A stretch of DNA of 64,000 nt, from assembly GCA_002733205.1 (NCBI GenBank), contig NVUW01000003.1:248001-312000 (forward strand). Direction: 5' to 3'. This stretch comes from Thalassobium sp. (GTDB taxonomy: Bacteria > Pseudomonadota > Gammaproteobacteria > Pseudomonadales > Oceanobacteraceae). Positions 9,078 through 17,824 of this stretch are shown here, piece after piece. The notes under the pieces are model-generated. The model did not search any database. It saw only the letters and a program-made list of their open reading frames with translations, and was not told where the DNA came from. How positions within the stretch are numbered: the stretch's first letter is position 1; the number at the start of each line of letters is the position of its first letter. The position numbers and the translations under genes were made by a program.

Positions 9078-9769
9078 GAGTCTAACTCATAAGAGTCTAA
9101 TAACTTTATAGTTTCAGACTTCCCATTCCACATTAATACGTCAATCATCGACAAATACGGCACAAACTCCCCACCGCCCTGAGAGTATTCACTGACCTCA
9201 GGGTTTATGAACTGTAAATTCACTCCCATTTTTTGAAAGTACTCCTTACTGTAAAGTTTTCTGCCGCCAGGACTGTTCACGTATTCTGAACATTCATTTA
9301 ACTTCGATATTTCTATCAACTTGTCCGCAGCGGACAAATTCCGGTCATATTCGAGATCACTTGAGCGTAACAACTTAGGCTTTTGCAAACCTAAATAATC
9401 AAATACAACCTCTATACTTGCCATACACAAAGACGTTATTTCCCTATCTTTCTGAGTTAGCACTTTTTCTATTAAGGGCATAACCTGAGAATAATAGTTA
9501 GACTTTTTATATGCCTGGTCAATTGTTAATAGAATCTTGCTAACGTCTTCGGAGAATTTAAGGCTATTAATAAGTACGTTTTGAGATGCTCCAAGGACCG
9601 GAACGGTAAATCGATGTGCGGAGCCATTAAGGAGAATAGTGTTGCGGTTAACATACCCACGCTTTATATAATTGACATCATCATAAAATATAAAAACATC
9701 AGAAGAATATACTAATTGATAATAACCAATATATGGAAATAAATAAGGCTGCATAACTGCGGCTTTCAT
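9074..9769 (-). CDS. WbqC-family protein
   Basis: This 231-residue protein begins [20 protein letters not shown] and continues DVFIFYDDVNYIKRGYVNRN, the hallmark of the WbqC-like family found in polysaccharide clusters. The biochemical role of the family is not established; members tend to sit beside DegT-type aminotransferases and acyl- or formyltransferases, as here. I chose ATG at 9769 because it overlaps the aminotransferase stop (ATGA) and places the family N-terminus correctly; a ten-residue upstream extension is open but overlaps coding sequence. The gene is coupled to its neighbours at both ends by 4-base overlaps, which argues that it works with the amino-sugar enzymes. Confidence 0.82.
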   Translation of the reverse strand: MKAAVMQPYLFPYIGYYQLVYSSDVFIFYDDVNYIKRGYVNRNTILLNGSAHRFTVPVLGASQNVLINSLKFSEDVSKILLTIDQAYKKSNYYSQVMPLIEKVLTQKDREITSLCMASIEVVFDYLGLQKPKLLRSSDLEYDRNLSAADKLIEISKLNECSEYVNSPGGRKLYSKEYFQKMGVNLQFINPEVSEYSQGGGEFVPYLSMIDVLMWNGKSETIKLLDSYELDS

Positions 9770-10863
9770 TTCAAAACAATCTCTTTTCCAATATGACAAA
9801 TTTTTTCAATATTTATAGGGGATAAACCAACATACAACGGCAAACAGACAATTCGCTGAGCAATATATTCAGACACCGGCATAACCTGTCCATTACCATA
9901 GTTAGTACTATTCAGCGACGGGTAAAAATAACGACGTGCGGAAATACCCTGCTGCTTCAGATTCTCTAATAACACTAAAACCTGAGCTTCGTTTTTCAGC
10001 ACCACTGGCATATAGGCATAGTTAGCGTTTGCGGCATAGTTTATTGCCTGCAGTTGCATTTCAGCAGGTAATTGCTGCTGATACTGTTCAACAATGGCTT
10101 TTCGTGCGGCCAGGTTAGCGACCATTTCATCCAATACACACAAACCCATTGCCGCTTGAAATTCATTCATTTTGGCATTAATACCCGGCCCGGCAATATC
10201 TTCGGGCCCGGCGAGACCAAAGTTAATCATCTGCTGAGCCCGCCGCAGGTCGGCCTTGTGTTTAAACACAATCGCTCCACCTTCAATGGTATGGAACAAT
10301 TTTGTCGCATGAAAACTCAGGGTGGCTGCATCGCCCCAGTTCAATAAGCTGCTACCTTTATAGTTCACTGCAAATGCATGAGACGCATCGTAGACCACTT
10401 TTAACTGGTGTTTTTGTGCTATCTCGTCAATAGCCTCAACCTCACACGCATTACCAAATACATGCACGGGTACAATCGCACGAGTGTGTTCTGTTATGGC
10501 AGCTTCAATGTTAGCCGGGTCCAAGCACCAACTATCGACAGAAATATCGGCAAAAACCGGTTTCAGACCTTCCCATTGCAATGAACTGGCTGTGGCCACA
10601 AAGGTAAATGGCGTTGTGATGGCTTCTGCTGTTTCGTTACAACCGGTATTGCTGATACCAAGTGCTTTATAAGCCACTTGCAACGCCAGCGTACCATTTG
10701 ATACCAGAAGTAGATTTTCTACTCCTAGGTATTCTTGCAGTCGCTGTGTCAGCTGTTGTAACAGTGGTCCATTATTGGTTAGCCAGCGATGTTCATAAAT
10801 ACTATCGATATAAGCATCGAGTTTTTCGCGGCTGGGGAGGTAGGGCTTAGTAACCGGTATCAT
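9766..10863 (-). CDS. DegT/DnrJ/EryC1/StrS-family sugar aminotransferase (VioA/FdtB-like)
   Basis: This 365-residue PLP enzyme is of the type that transaminates dTDP-4-keto-6-deoxy (or 3-keto) hexoses using glutamate. The PLP lysine is K188 in [14 protein letters not shown], the cofactor-phosphate loop SNGTLALQ is at 55-62, and the pyridine-ring Asp is in VVYDASHAF (D159). The [10 protein letters not shown] and SFHATK motifs are those of VioA-like and related enzymes. Directly upstream rmlA and rmlB supply dTDP-4-keto-6-deoxyglucose, and downstream a formyltransferase could cap the new amine. Whether the amino group is at C4 (gluco or galacto) or C3 cannot be decided. It overlaps rmlA by 4 bases. 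Confidence 0.85.
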   Translation of the reverse strand: MIPVTKPYLPSREKLDAYIDSIYEHRWLTNNGPLLQQLTQRLQEYLGVENLLLVSNGTLALQVAYKALGISNTGCNETAEAITTPFTFVATASSLQWEGLKPVFADISVDSWCLDPANIEAAITEHTRAIVPVHVFGNACEVEAIDEIAQKHQLKVVYDASHAFAVNYKGSSLLNWGDAATLSFHATKLFHTIEGGAIVFKHKADLRRAQQMINFGLAGPEDIAGPGINAKMNEFQAAMGLCVLDEMVANLAARKAIVEQYQQQLPAEMQLQAINYAANANYAYMPVVLKNEAQVLVLLENLKQQGISARRYFYPSLNSTNYGNGQVMPVSEYIAQRIVCLPLYVGLSPINIEKICHIGKEIVLK

Positions 10864-11741
10864 TGATCGCCCGCCGCCAAACTCAGCAAATACTGACCAT
10901 AACTGTTTTTCTTCATCGGTTGCGCCAGCTCGACCAAGCGCTCGGCCGACAACCAGCCATGATTAAAGGCAATCTCTTCCAGACAAGCAACTTTATAACC
11001 TTGACGCTTCTCCAACGTTTCAACAAACTGAGCGGCTTCCAACAAACTCTCGTGAGTGCCAGTGTCCAGCCAGGCAAAACCACGACCCAATAACTCGACG
11101 TTTAAATCGCCCTTCTCTAAATAAGCATTATTGACACAGGTAATTTCCAGCTCACCGCGATGAGATGGCTGTACCTGCTTGGCAATATCAATCACACGAT
11201 TATCGTAAAAATATAGACCGGTTACCGCATATTGGGACTTAGGATGTTTAGGCTTTTCTTCGATAGAAACGACTTTCATGTCGGTATCGAATTCCACCAC
11301 ACCAAAGCGTTCAGGGTCTTTCACCTGATAACCAAATACGGTAGCACCACTACCTTGCTGTGCTTTCGCCACCGCTTGCTTCAGCTTAGGAGTGAAGCCC
11401 TGGCCGTAATAGATATTGTCACCCAGCACCAAACACACATCATCTGTACCAATAAACTCTTCGCCAATAATAAAGGCCTGGGCTAAGCCATCCGGGCTTG
11501 GTTGTATCGCGTAACTCAGATTAACACCAAATTGACTGCCGTCCTGCAGCAGACGCTGAAAGGCGGGTTGATCTTCCGCTGTGGTAATAATGAGAATGTC
11601 GCGGATACCGGCCAACATCAGCACTGACAACGGATAGTAAATCATGGGCTTGTCGTAGATCGGTAACAGTTGTTTGGATACGCCCATTGTAATAGGGTAC
11701 AAACGAGTGCCGGAGCCTCCTGCGAGAATGATACCTTTCAT
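10860..11741 (-). CDS. rmlA: Glucose-1-phosphate thymidylyltransferase
   Basis: This 293-residue protein has the normal RmlA length. The activating loop [11 protein letters not shown] (8-18), the [15 protein letters not shown] motif, and the metal-binding Asp in VLGDNIYYG are all present. The enzyme makes dTDP-glucose from dTTP and glucose-1-phosphate, the entry point to dTDP-6-deoxyhexoses, and is usually feedback-inhibited by dTDP-rhamnose. No rmlC or rmlD accompanies it in this window, so the pathway here seems to serve an amino sugar. It overlaps rmlB by one base and the aminotransferase gene by four. Confidence 0.95.
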   Translation of the reverse strand: MKGIILAGGSGTRLYPITMGVSKQLLPIYDKPMIYYPLSVLMLAGIRDILIITTAEDQPAFQRLLQDGSQFGVNLSYAIQPSPDGLAQAFIIGEEFIGTDDVCLVLGDNIYYGQGFTPKLKQAVAKAQQGSGATVFGYQVKDPERFGVVEFDTDMKVVSIEEKPKHPKSQYAVTGLYFYDNRVIDIAKQVQPSHRGELEITCVNNAYLEKGDLNVELLGRGFAWLDTGTHESLLEAAQFVETLEKRQGYKVACLEEIAFNHGWLSAERLVELAQPMKKNSYGQYLLSLAAGDQ

Positions 11742-12859
11742 TATTTATTTCCTAAACGTGCTAATTGGTAGTCGCCGTTTAATACACGTTGCCACCATTG
11801 TTCGTTGTTTAAATACCACTCTACGGTTTTACGTAAGCCAGTTTCAAAAGTTTCTCCTGGTTGCCAGCCCAGCTCATCGGCGATTTTACTGGCATCAATA
11901 GCGTAGCGGCGATCGTGCCCCGGACGATCTTTCACATTAGTGATAAGCGCCGAATAACCCCCTTCCGGCGCCTTACTTAACACTAAATCATCAAGAATGG
12001 TGCAGATAGTCTGAACTACTTCAATGTTACGTTTTTCGTTATGGCCACCAATATTGTAGGTTTCACCTACTGTTCCCTGTGTAATTACCTGATACAGCGC
12101 ACGCGCGTGGTCTTCAACATACAGCCAATCGCGAATCTGATCTCCCCTGCCGTAAATGGGTAGTGGTTTACCATGTAAGGCATTCAGAATAACGTGCGGA
12201 ATCAGTTTTTCTGGGAAGTGATAAGGCCCATAATTGTTGGAGCAGTTAGTAATGATAGTTGGCAAACCATAGGTATGCCGCCATGCTCGTACAAGGTGGT
12301 CGGAACTGGCTTTACTGGCACTGTAAGGCGAGCTTGGCGCATAAGCCGTTGTTTCAGTAAATAACGGTAAATCACTGTCATTGTCGCGGGCATTGCACGC
12401 TCCTACAGATTCGGTACTTGCCACATCATCCGGGTGCGGCAAATCGCCATATACTTCGTCGGTGCTGATGTGGTGAAAACGGAAAGCTGCTTTGCGTATT
12501 GCATCCAGTTGCTGCCAGTAGTTGCGGGATGCTTCCAATAACGTAAGAGTACCAACGACGTTGGTTTCAATAAACGCAGCCGGTCCATCTATCGAGCGAT
12601 CCACATGGCTTTCTGCGGCAAGGTGCATCACCGCATCGGGCTGATGCTGAGCAAATACCCGCTCCAGTTCAACTCGGTTGCAGATATCTACCTGTTCGAA
12701 AGTGTAACGTTCAGACGTGCTAACAGCAGATAGATTTTCCAGATTTCCGGCATAAGTCAGCTTATCGAGATTGATAACCTCATTCTGAGTATCGTTGATT
12801 ATATGCCGAACGACCGCTGATCCAATAAATCCGGCACCGCCGGTAACAAGAATCTTCAT
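11741..12859 (-). CDS. rmlB: dTDP-glucose 4,6-dehydratase with a REP-encoded insertion
   Basis: RmlB converts dTDP-glucose to dTDP-4-keto-6-deoxyglucose with NAD. The Rossmann motif TGGAGFIGS (6-14), the catalytic Thr-Asp-Glu in STDEVYGDL (T133, D134, E135) and the YxxxK in YSASK (Y179, K183) are present. At 372 residues it is longer than the usual 350-361. The extra length lies in one place, about residues 151-162 ([12 protein letters not shown]), between the DE pair and the YxxxK. These residues are translated from a REP palindrome (12384-12406) that keeps the frame open. Everything around the insert follows the family closely, so the enzyme is probably still active (inference). Confidence 0.95.
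   Translation of the reverse strand: MKILVTGGAGFIGSAVVRHIINDTQNEVINLDKLTYAGNLENLSAVSTSERYTFEQVDICNRVELERVFAQHQPDAVMHLAAESHVDRSIDGPAAFIETNVVGTLTLLEASRNYWQQLDAIRKAAFRFHHISTDEVYGDLPHPDDVASTESVGACNARDNDSDLPLFTETTAYAPSSPYSASKASSDHLVRAWRHTYGLPTIITNCSNNYGPYHFPEKLIPHVILNALHGKPLPIYGRGDQIRDWLYVEDHARALYQVITQGTVGETYNIGGHNEKRNIEVVQTICTILDDLVLSKAPEGGYSALITNVKDRPGHDRRYAIDASKIADELGWQPGETFETGLRKTVEWYLNNEQWWQRVLNGDYQLARLGNK
12384..12406 (-). repeat. REP palindrome inside rmlB coding sequence
   Basis: On the minus strand this reads GTAGGAGCGTGCAATGCCCG then CGA, matching the intergenic REP at 16623-16645 at 21 of 23 bases. It lies fully inside rmlB and is translated as V-G-A-C-N-A-R followed by D-N-D-S from flanking bases. 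The stem keeps five of six pairs. Relative to enterobacterial RmlB the protein carries about 12 extra residues (36 bases, in frame) exactly here. Confidence 0.85.
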
Positions 12860-12861
12860 AC

Positions 12862-13884
12862 TTATCCTAAAAACGTTTTATACCAGGGCATCGCTTGCTC
12901 GATACCTTGGGAAATACGATATTGTGGCAGATACCCTAGACAACTCATTGCTTTACTAATATCAGCTTGGGAATGTCGCACGTCACCGGCGCGGAAGTCA
13001 TGATAGACAGGCTCGGCATCCACCTGAACACCATTACTGGCTAATGCAGTTTTAATTGCCGCATACAAATCGTTCAGTGTGGTACGATCACCGACCGCAA
13101 CGTTATATACCTGATCTTTAGCCTCATCCGACGCAGACGCAGCCAAAATATTCATTTGTATGGTGTTTTCGATGTAGCAAAAATCACGGCTGGTTTCACC
13201 ATCACCATTAATGAAAACATCATTCCCCTGAATCATGGCTGCAGTCCATTTGGGAATCACAGCGGCATACGCACCATTGGGGTCCTGTCGCTTACCAAAT
13301 ACATTGAAGTAACGTAAACCAATAGTTTTGAAACCGTAAGTGCGGGCATAAACACCGGCATACAGCTCGTTTACGTATTTAGTTACTGCATAGGGTGATA
13401 GCGGGTTGCCAATGTTTTCTTCGACTTTTGGTAATGCCGGGTGGTCACCGTAGGTGGAACTGCTGGCAGCATAAGTAAAGCTGGCCACGCCCTCTTCTTT
13501 CGCCGCCTGCAACATATTCAGGAAACCGGTAATATTTGCAGCATTTGATGTAATTGGGTCTGCAATCGAACGGGGAACCGAACCAAGGGCAGCCTGATGC
13601 AACACATAGTCTATGCCTTTAACGGCTTTTACACAGGTGGAATATTCCCGAATATCCCCCTCAATAAACCGGAACTTTTGCCACTGCTGAGGTGCGACTA
13701 AGCCTTGGACTTCATCCAGATTACGCTGATGTCCCGTAGCAAAGTTATCCAGACCAACTACCTTTTGATTGAGCTTTAATAGGGTTTCCAGCAGATTGGA
13801 ACCAATAAAACCAGCTACGCCGGTAATTAGCCAAACCTTTGGACTGTGCAGCAATTGCTGTTTAATTTCTTCGTAACGCGACAT
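12862..13884 (-). CDS. wbpP: UDP-N-acetylhexosamine C4-epimerase, WbpP/TviC type
   Basis: This 340-residue short-chain epimerase begins [12 protein letters not shown] and continues [16 protein letters not shown], as in WbpP, WbgU and TviC. The catalytic SSS and YxxxK are visible in AASSSTYGD and [12 protein letters not shown], and the C-terminal half keeps the family pattern [20 protein letters not shown]. The family interconverts UDP-GlcNAc/UDP-GalNAc and, better, UDP-GlcNAcA/UDP-GalNAcA. I use the ATG at 13884; an open extension to 13971 would overlap wbpO and does not match the family. It follows the wbpO-like dehydrogenase, and the two together would yield UDP-GalNAcA. The rmlB gene follows after two bases. 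Confidence 0.92.
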   Translation of the reverse strand: MSRYEEIKQQLLHSPKVWLITGVAGFIGSNLLETLLKLNQKVVGLDNFATGHQRNLDEVQGLVAPQQWQKFRFIEGDIREYSTCVKAVKGIDYVLHQAALGSVPRSIADPITSNAANITGFLNMLQAAKEEGVASFTYAASSSTYGDHPALPKVEENIGNPLSPYAVTKYVNELYAGVYARTYGFKTIGLRYFNVFGKRQDPNGAYAAVIPKWTAAMIQGNDVFINGDGETSRDFCYIENTIQMNILAASASDEAKDQVYNVAVGDRTTLNDLYAAIKTALASNGVQVDAEPVYHDFRAGDVRHSQADISKAMSCLGYLPQYRISQGIEQAMPWYKTFLG

Positions 13885-13933
13885 ATTTAAGACCCATGCC
13901 CAAAATATTAATGAGAAACACCGATACAGACTA

Positions 13934-15211
13934 CTACAAGCGCATATCCACATCTTTCTTCGCCAGTACATATTTTAAGTCATATAGTACATGGGATGTT
14001 TTACCCAGCTTGTGAATAGCCTCTGCGCCCATCTGCTTAAACTCATTATGCCCAACCGCAAGAATGATCGCGTCATAATAGCTTTCCTTATATTCTGCTG
14101 ACAACTTAAGACCATACTCATGCATCGCTTCACCTGCTGAGCACCATGGGTCTACAAGATCAACATCGATATTGTATTCTTGTAACTCATTAACAATATC
14201 AACCACTTTGGTATTACGCAGATCAGGACAATTTTCTTTGAAAGTCAGCCCCATAACCAAAACTTTAGCACCCTCTACCTGAATACGCTCTTTCACCATG
14301 CGTTTAACCAACTGAGACACAACATACTGGCCCATACGGTCATTCAGACGCCGACCGGCCAGAATCATTTCTGGATGATAACCAGAAGCCTGAGCCTTAT
14401 GAGTTAAGTAATACGGGTCGACACCTATACAGTGCCCTCCCACCAGTCCAGGTCGGAAGGGCAAAAAATTCCATTTGGTACCAGCCGCCTCCAAAACTTC
14501 CAGTGTATCGATACCTAATTTATTAAAGATAATGGATAATTCATTAATCAGTGCAATATTCACATCTCGCTGGGTATTTTCGATAACTTTAGCTGCCTCA
14601 GCGACGCGAATACTAGAGGCTTTATGAGTACCTGCCGTAATAATTGAGGCATACAGTTTGTCGACAAAATCTGCTACATCAGGAGTTGATCCACTGGTAA
14701 CCTTGAGGATATTAGTCACCCTATGTTCTTTATCCCCAGGATTAATTCGCTCAGGGCTGTAACCAGCAAAAAAGTCTTTATTGAATGTAAGTCCTGATAT
14801 CTGTTCGATCACAGGGATACAATCTTCTTCCGTAGCACCTGGATAGACGGTAGATTCATAAATAACCGTATCACCTTTTTGTACGACGCTGCCCAACATT
14901 TTACTGGCTTTTATCAGCGGTGTAAGATCAGGTTGCTTGTACTCATCAATAGGTGTAGGAACAGTAACGATATAGACATTACAGGATTTTAAATCAGTAA
15001 CTTCACTGGAAAAATTCAATGCACTTGCTGCAGCCAACTCATCAGTACTTACCTCAAGGGTTGAATCAATTCCAGATTGCAGATCCTTAATTCTTTCCTG
15101 ATTTATATCAAAGCCAAGTACATCAAATTTTTTACTGAACTCAACAGCCAATGGCAATCCAACGTATCCCAAGCCGATGATGGCGATTTTGGCATTTTCG
15201 TGTGACAGCAT
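13934..15211 (-). CDS. wbpO: UDP-N-acetylhexosamine 6-dehydrogenase, WbpO/TviB type
   Basis: This 425-residue UDP-sugar dehydrogenase has an N-terminal NAD domain ([18 protein letters not shown], 8-25), a central dimer domain, and the catalytic Cys in [20 protein letters not shown]. This [12 protein letters not shown] signature separates the WbpO/TviB/WecC group from UDP-glucose dehydrogenases. The enzyme oxidises UDP-GlcNAc or UDP-GalNAc to the uronic acid with two NAD. In the Vi antigen and P. aeruginosa O6 pathways it pairs with a TviC/WbpP epimerase, as it does here. A leader of 145 bases separates it from ugd, and a GCAAGGAA ribosome-binding site precedes its ATG. Confidence 0.92.
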   Translation of the reverse strand: MLSHENAKIAIIGLGYVGLPLAVEFSKKFDVLGFDINQERIKDLQSGIDSTLEVSTDELAAASALNFSSEVTDLKSCNVYIVTVPTPIDEYKQPDLTPLIKASKMLGSVVQKGDTVIYESTVYPGATEEDCIPVIEQISGLTFNKDFFAGYSPERINPGDKEHRVTNILKVTSGSTPDVADFVDKLYASIITAGTHKASSIRVAEAAKVIENTQRDVNIALINELSIIFNKLGIDTLEVLEAAGTKWNFLPFRPGLVGGHCIGVDPYYLTHKAQASGYHPEMILAGRRLNDRMGQYVVSQLVKRMVKERIQVEGAKVLVMGLTFKENCPDLRNTKVVDIVNELQEYNIDVDLVDPWCSAGEAMHEYGLKLSAEYKESYYDAIILAVGHNEFKQMGAEAIHKLGKTSHVLYDLKYVLAKKDVDMRL

Positions 15212-15294
15212 TCAGGATTCCTTGCAGAGATTCTTATTTATGAATTTTTGGGCCCGCTAATACTGAGTACCTTATAGGGCTGCCCTTACAGATT

Positions 15295-15308
15295 ATCGCG
15301 ACAAAAAT
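15295..15308. repeat. 14-base repeat, copy in the wbpO leader
   Basis: ATCGCGACAAAAAT occurs here, 84 bases upstream of wbpO, and again at 16549-16562, 26 bases upstream of ugd. In this copy it is also half of a small hairpin (CGACA-AAAA-TGTCG). Both leaders also share a GGNTTCCTTGC block next to the start codon, which is the ribosome-binding site on the minus strand. The shared pieces may reflect leader duplication. No function is known. Confidence 0.5.
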
Positions 15309-15356
15309 GTCGTTACTACGAAATTCACGTTATCGTGTTGATGAGGCATGCCTGCT

Positions 15357-16523
15357 TTAATCGCTACCAAACAAATCACGGGTATATACTTTACCCGCCA
15401 CATCTTCCAGCTCGGCGGATGGCCGGTTGGCAACAATCACATCAGAAATTTTCTTAAACTCTTCAAGATTATTGATCACCCGCGAGTGGAAGAATTCTTC
15501 TTCTTCCAGTACAGGCTCATACACCACCACTTCGATGCCCTTGGCTTTAATACGCTTCATTACGCCCTGAATAGCTGAGGCGCGGAAGTTGTCTGAGCCG
15601 GTTTTCATTACCAGACGATAAATGCCAACCACTTTCGGATTACGGCGCAGAATAGAGTCGGCCACAAAGTCTTTACGGGTGGTATTGGAGTCTACAATGG
15701 CGCGGATAATGTTATTGGGTACATCATCAAAGTTGGCCAGCAGCTGTTTGGTATCTTTCGGTAGGCAGTAACCACCGTAACCAAAGGAAGGATTGTTGTA
15801 GTGGTTGCCAATACGCGGGTCGAGGCCAACACCTTGGATAATCTGCTTGGCATCCAGTCCGTGGGTTTCGGCATAGGTGTCGAGTTCGTTGAAGTAGGCC
15901 ACGCGCAGTGCCAGATAGGTATTGGAAAAAAGCTTTACTGCTTCTGCTTCGGTGCTGTCGGTAAATAAAACTTGAATATCTTGTTTTATCGCGCCTTGCT
16001 TCAGCAGGCCTGCAAAGGTCTCTGCGCGCTTGCTTTGCTCACCAACAATAATCCGTGATGGGTACAGGTTATCGTACAGCGCTTTGCCTTCGCGCAGAAA
16101 TTCCGGAGAAAAAATGAGGTTTTCACAGCCGAATTCTTCTTTAAGTCGCTTGGTATAACCCACAGGAATGGTAGATTTAATCACCATGACTGCTGCAGGG
16201 TTAATTGCCATTACATCTTTAATAACTGACTCAACACTTTTGGTATTGAAATAGTTCGTTTGTGGATCGTAGTCAGTTGGTGTTGCAATAATGACAAACT
16301 CTGCACCGGCGTAGGCTTCTTCTTTATTTAATGTGGCGCGGAAATTGAGTTGCTTGTTCTGCAGAAAATCTTCTATTTCGGTATCTACGATGGGAGATTG
16401 CTTGTTATTAAGCATCTCGACTTTTTCGGCAATAATATCAACCGCGACCACTTCGTTATGTTGTGCCAGTAACATGGCATTGGAAAGACCGACGTAACCG
16501 GTTCCGGCAATGGCGATTTTCAT
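15357..16523 (-). CDS. ugd: UDP-glucose 6-dehydrogenase
   Basis: This 388-residue protein is exactly the length of the enterobacterial Ugd. Present are the NAD site [18 protein letters not shown], the substrate loop [11 protein letters not shown], the [20 protein letters not shown] motif, and the catalytic Cys in [14 protein letters not shown] (about residue 253). It makes UDP-glucuronate from UDP-glucose, which the upstream galU provides. UDP-GlcA may enter the repeat unit directly or feed other uronic or pentose sugars; no decarboxylase or epimerase for it is seen in the window. The family match is strong throughout, without truncation. Confidence 0.95.
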   Translation of the reverse strand: MKIAIAGTGYVGLSNAMLLAQHNEVVAVDIIAEKVEMLNNKQSPIVDTEIEDFLQNKQLNFRATLNKEEAYAGAEFVIIATPTDYDPQTNYFNTKSVESVIKDVMAINPAAVMVIKSTIPVGYTKRLKEEFGCENLIFSPEFLREGKALYDNLYPSRIIVGEQSKRAETFAGLLKQGAIKQDIQVLFTDSTEAEAVKLFSNTYLALRVAYFNELDTYAETHGLDAKQIIQGVGLDPRIGNHYNNPSFGYGGYCLPKDTKQLLANFDDVPNNIIRAIVDSNTTRKDFVADSILRRNPKVVGIYRLVMKTGSDNFRASAIQGVMKRIKAKGIEVVVYEPVLEEEEFFHSRVINNLEEFKKISDVIVANRPSAELEDVAGKVYTRDLFGSD

Positions 16524-16548
16524 ATTGGTTCCTTGCTAGCTCTCACTG

Positions 16549-16562
16549 ATCGCGACAAAAAT
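16549..16562. repeat. 14-base repeat, copy in the ugd leader
   Basis: This is the second copy of ATCGCGACAAAAAT, identical to 15295-15308. Here the bases after the repeat (ATTGTTTATT) differ from the other copy, so the small hairpin is not conserved and only the 14 bases are shared. Confidence 0.5.
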
Positions 16563-16622
16563 ATTGTTTATTCAGAGAGAGTGATGATTTCTGTTGATTG
16601 ATTGGTCCGCTGAAACGGACTT

Positions 16623-16645
16623 TCGCGGGCATGGCCCGCTCCTAC
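16623..16645 (-). repeat. REP palindrome (Pseudomonas type)
   Basis: On the minus strand this reads GTAGGAGCG, then GGCCAT, then GCCCGCGA: a perfect GCGGGC-CAT-GCCCGC stem-loop with the GTAGGAG head typical of Pseudomonas REP sequences. It lies between galU and ugd. Such elements are moved by RAYT-type transposases encoded elsewhere and often sit at gene ends, where they can protect or terminate mRNA. No RAYT gene is in the window. Confidence 0.85.
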
Positions 16646-16704
16646 GATTTATGAAAACTTGCGCAGACATCGGCCTTGCTGCTAAAAATCCGGCATTCAC
16701 GCCT

Positions 16705-16727
16705 TCGATGGCAACGGCCGCTCCTAC
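16705..16727 (-). repeat. REP-like element, diverged copy
   Basis: The same GTAGGAGCGGC head and orientation as the element at 16623-16645, with a 23-base core that differs at five positions and a weaker stem. The two copies are 82 bases apart as direct repeats. The 59 bases between them show no clear structure. Together they occupy the galU-ugd spacer, which has no convincing coding sequence. Confidence 0.6.
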
Positions 16728-16743
16728 AAATTTTTACGGCTAA

Positions 16744-17631
16744 TTAAAGGGTTTTAATCCACTCACTGAAGGCTTTGCCTTCTTTTTCATGGCGCATGCT
16801 GTATTCCACAAAGGCTTTCATATAGCCCAGCTTACCGCCGCAATCATGTGACTTACCCGTCATATAAAAAGCATTGACTGAATTTTTTTTCATTAAAGTA
16901 AAAATGGCATCGGTCAGCTGAATCTCATCCCCTGCACCTGGTGCAGTATGCGCAAGAATATCCCAGATATCGGCAGGTAATACATAACGACCTACGACCG
17001 CGAGATTGGAGGGTGCTTCTTTTACAGCTGGCTTTTCGACGATCGTTGAGATCGGAGCGCTTTCGCCAGGCTTAATATCCGCTCCTGATATATCAACAAT
17101 GCCGTATTTGTCGACGTCTTGCTGTGCAACGGCTTCGACCAGAATCTGGCTGGCACCTGTGGTTTCATACTCGCGAATCATTGCAGCAAGGTTTTCCTGC
17201 TCCAGATTGGCACTGGCATCATCAATCAATACATCTGGCAGCACCACGGCAAAAGGAGAGTCGCCAATCAATGGCTTGGCACAGAGCACCGCATGACCAA
17301 GACCTTTGGCCTGTCCCTGGCGAATATGCATGATGGTTACACCTTTTGGTGTGATAGAGCGAACTTCATCCAGTAACTGGCGTTTTACCCGTGCTTCCAG
17401 GGTCGATTCCAACTCAAAGGAGGTATCAAAGTGATTTTCGATCGCATTCTTCGATGAATGGGTTACCAGAATAATTTCAGTGATACCCGCAGCTGCGCAT
17501 TCATTAACCACGTACTGAATCAGTGGTTTATCGGCCAATGTCAGCATTTCTTTGGGAATGGCTTTGCTGGCTGGCAGCATACGGGTTCCAAGACCCGCTA
17601 CGGGAATTACTGCTTTAGTGACCTTTGTCAT
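16744..17631 (-). CDS. galU: UTP-glucose-1-phosphate uridylyltransferase
   Basis: This 295-residue protein is Gal[21 protein letters not shown] at the N-terminus carries the nucleotide-binding loop, followed by [18 protein letters not shown] and VLPDVLIDD with the metal Asp. It forms UDP-glucose, the precursor for Ugd and for glucose-containing glycans. It is the first gene of the polysaccharide operon after rfaH, 193 bases downstream of it, and an ops-like element lies in that gap. The ribosome-binding site is weak; a GGAGAGG is present but about 19 bases from the ATG. Confidence 0.95.
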   Translation of the reverse strand: MTKVTKAVIPVAGLGTRMLPASKAIPKEMLTLADKPLIQYVVNECAAAGITEIILVTHSSKNAIENHFDTSFELESTLEARVKRQLLDEVRSITPKGVTIMHIRQGQAKGLGHAVLCAKPLIGDSPFAVVLPDVLIDDASANLEQENLAAMIREYETTGASQILVEAVAQQDVDKYGIVDISGADIKPGESAPISTIVEKPAVKEAPSNLAVVGRYVLPADIWDILAHTAPGAGDEIQLTDAIFTLMKKNSVNAFYMTGKSHDCGGKLGYMKAFVEYSMRHEKEGKAFSEWIKTL

Positions 17632-17743
17632 AATTAAATCCGGGCCGGGCCCTCTCCTTAGGTTTTAATTCGTTTGCGTTCAACATTCATCATGGGTGTC
17701 ATCGGTTCCAATAAACCTGCAAAAACTTCTGCCCAACGTTCAG

Positions 17744-17757
17744 ACACGCTGCCGCCC
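17744..17757 (-). promoter_or_regulatory. Candidate ops element (RfaH recruitment site)
   Basis: On the minus strand, in the leader between rfaH and galU, the sequence GGGCGGCAGCGTGT resembles the enterobacterial ops consensus GGCGGTAGCGTG. Eleven of twelve bases match; the exception is C in place of the T that is flipped out and read by RfaH. The location is the expected one, about 113 bases before the first cluster gene, and rfaH is the adjacent gene. The rest of the JUMPstart sequence is not clearly conserved. The call rests on position and partial match. Confidence 0.45.
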
Positions 17758-17824
17758 GAAGGTTATTCGCGAATGTTCCCTGATATCGCATCGCTGCTCT
17801 TAATTTTCATTTTGGCCAATTTTT

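Noticed and set aside
13885-13971. N-terminal extension of the WbpP-like protein
   Set aside because: The stretch overlaps wbpO coding sequence and does not match the family, which begins with MSRYEEI.
17658-17810. Two tiny frames (15 and 29 codons) between rfaH and galU
   Set aside because: No good ribosome-binding sites and no recognisable peptide; kept only as a remark with the ops-like element.
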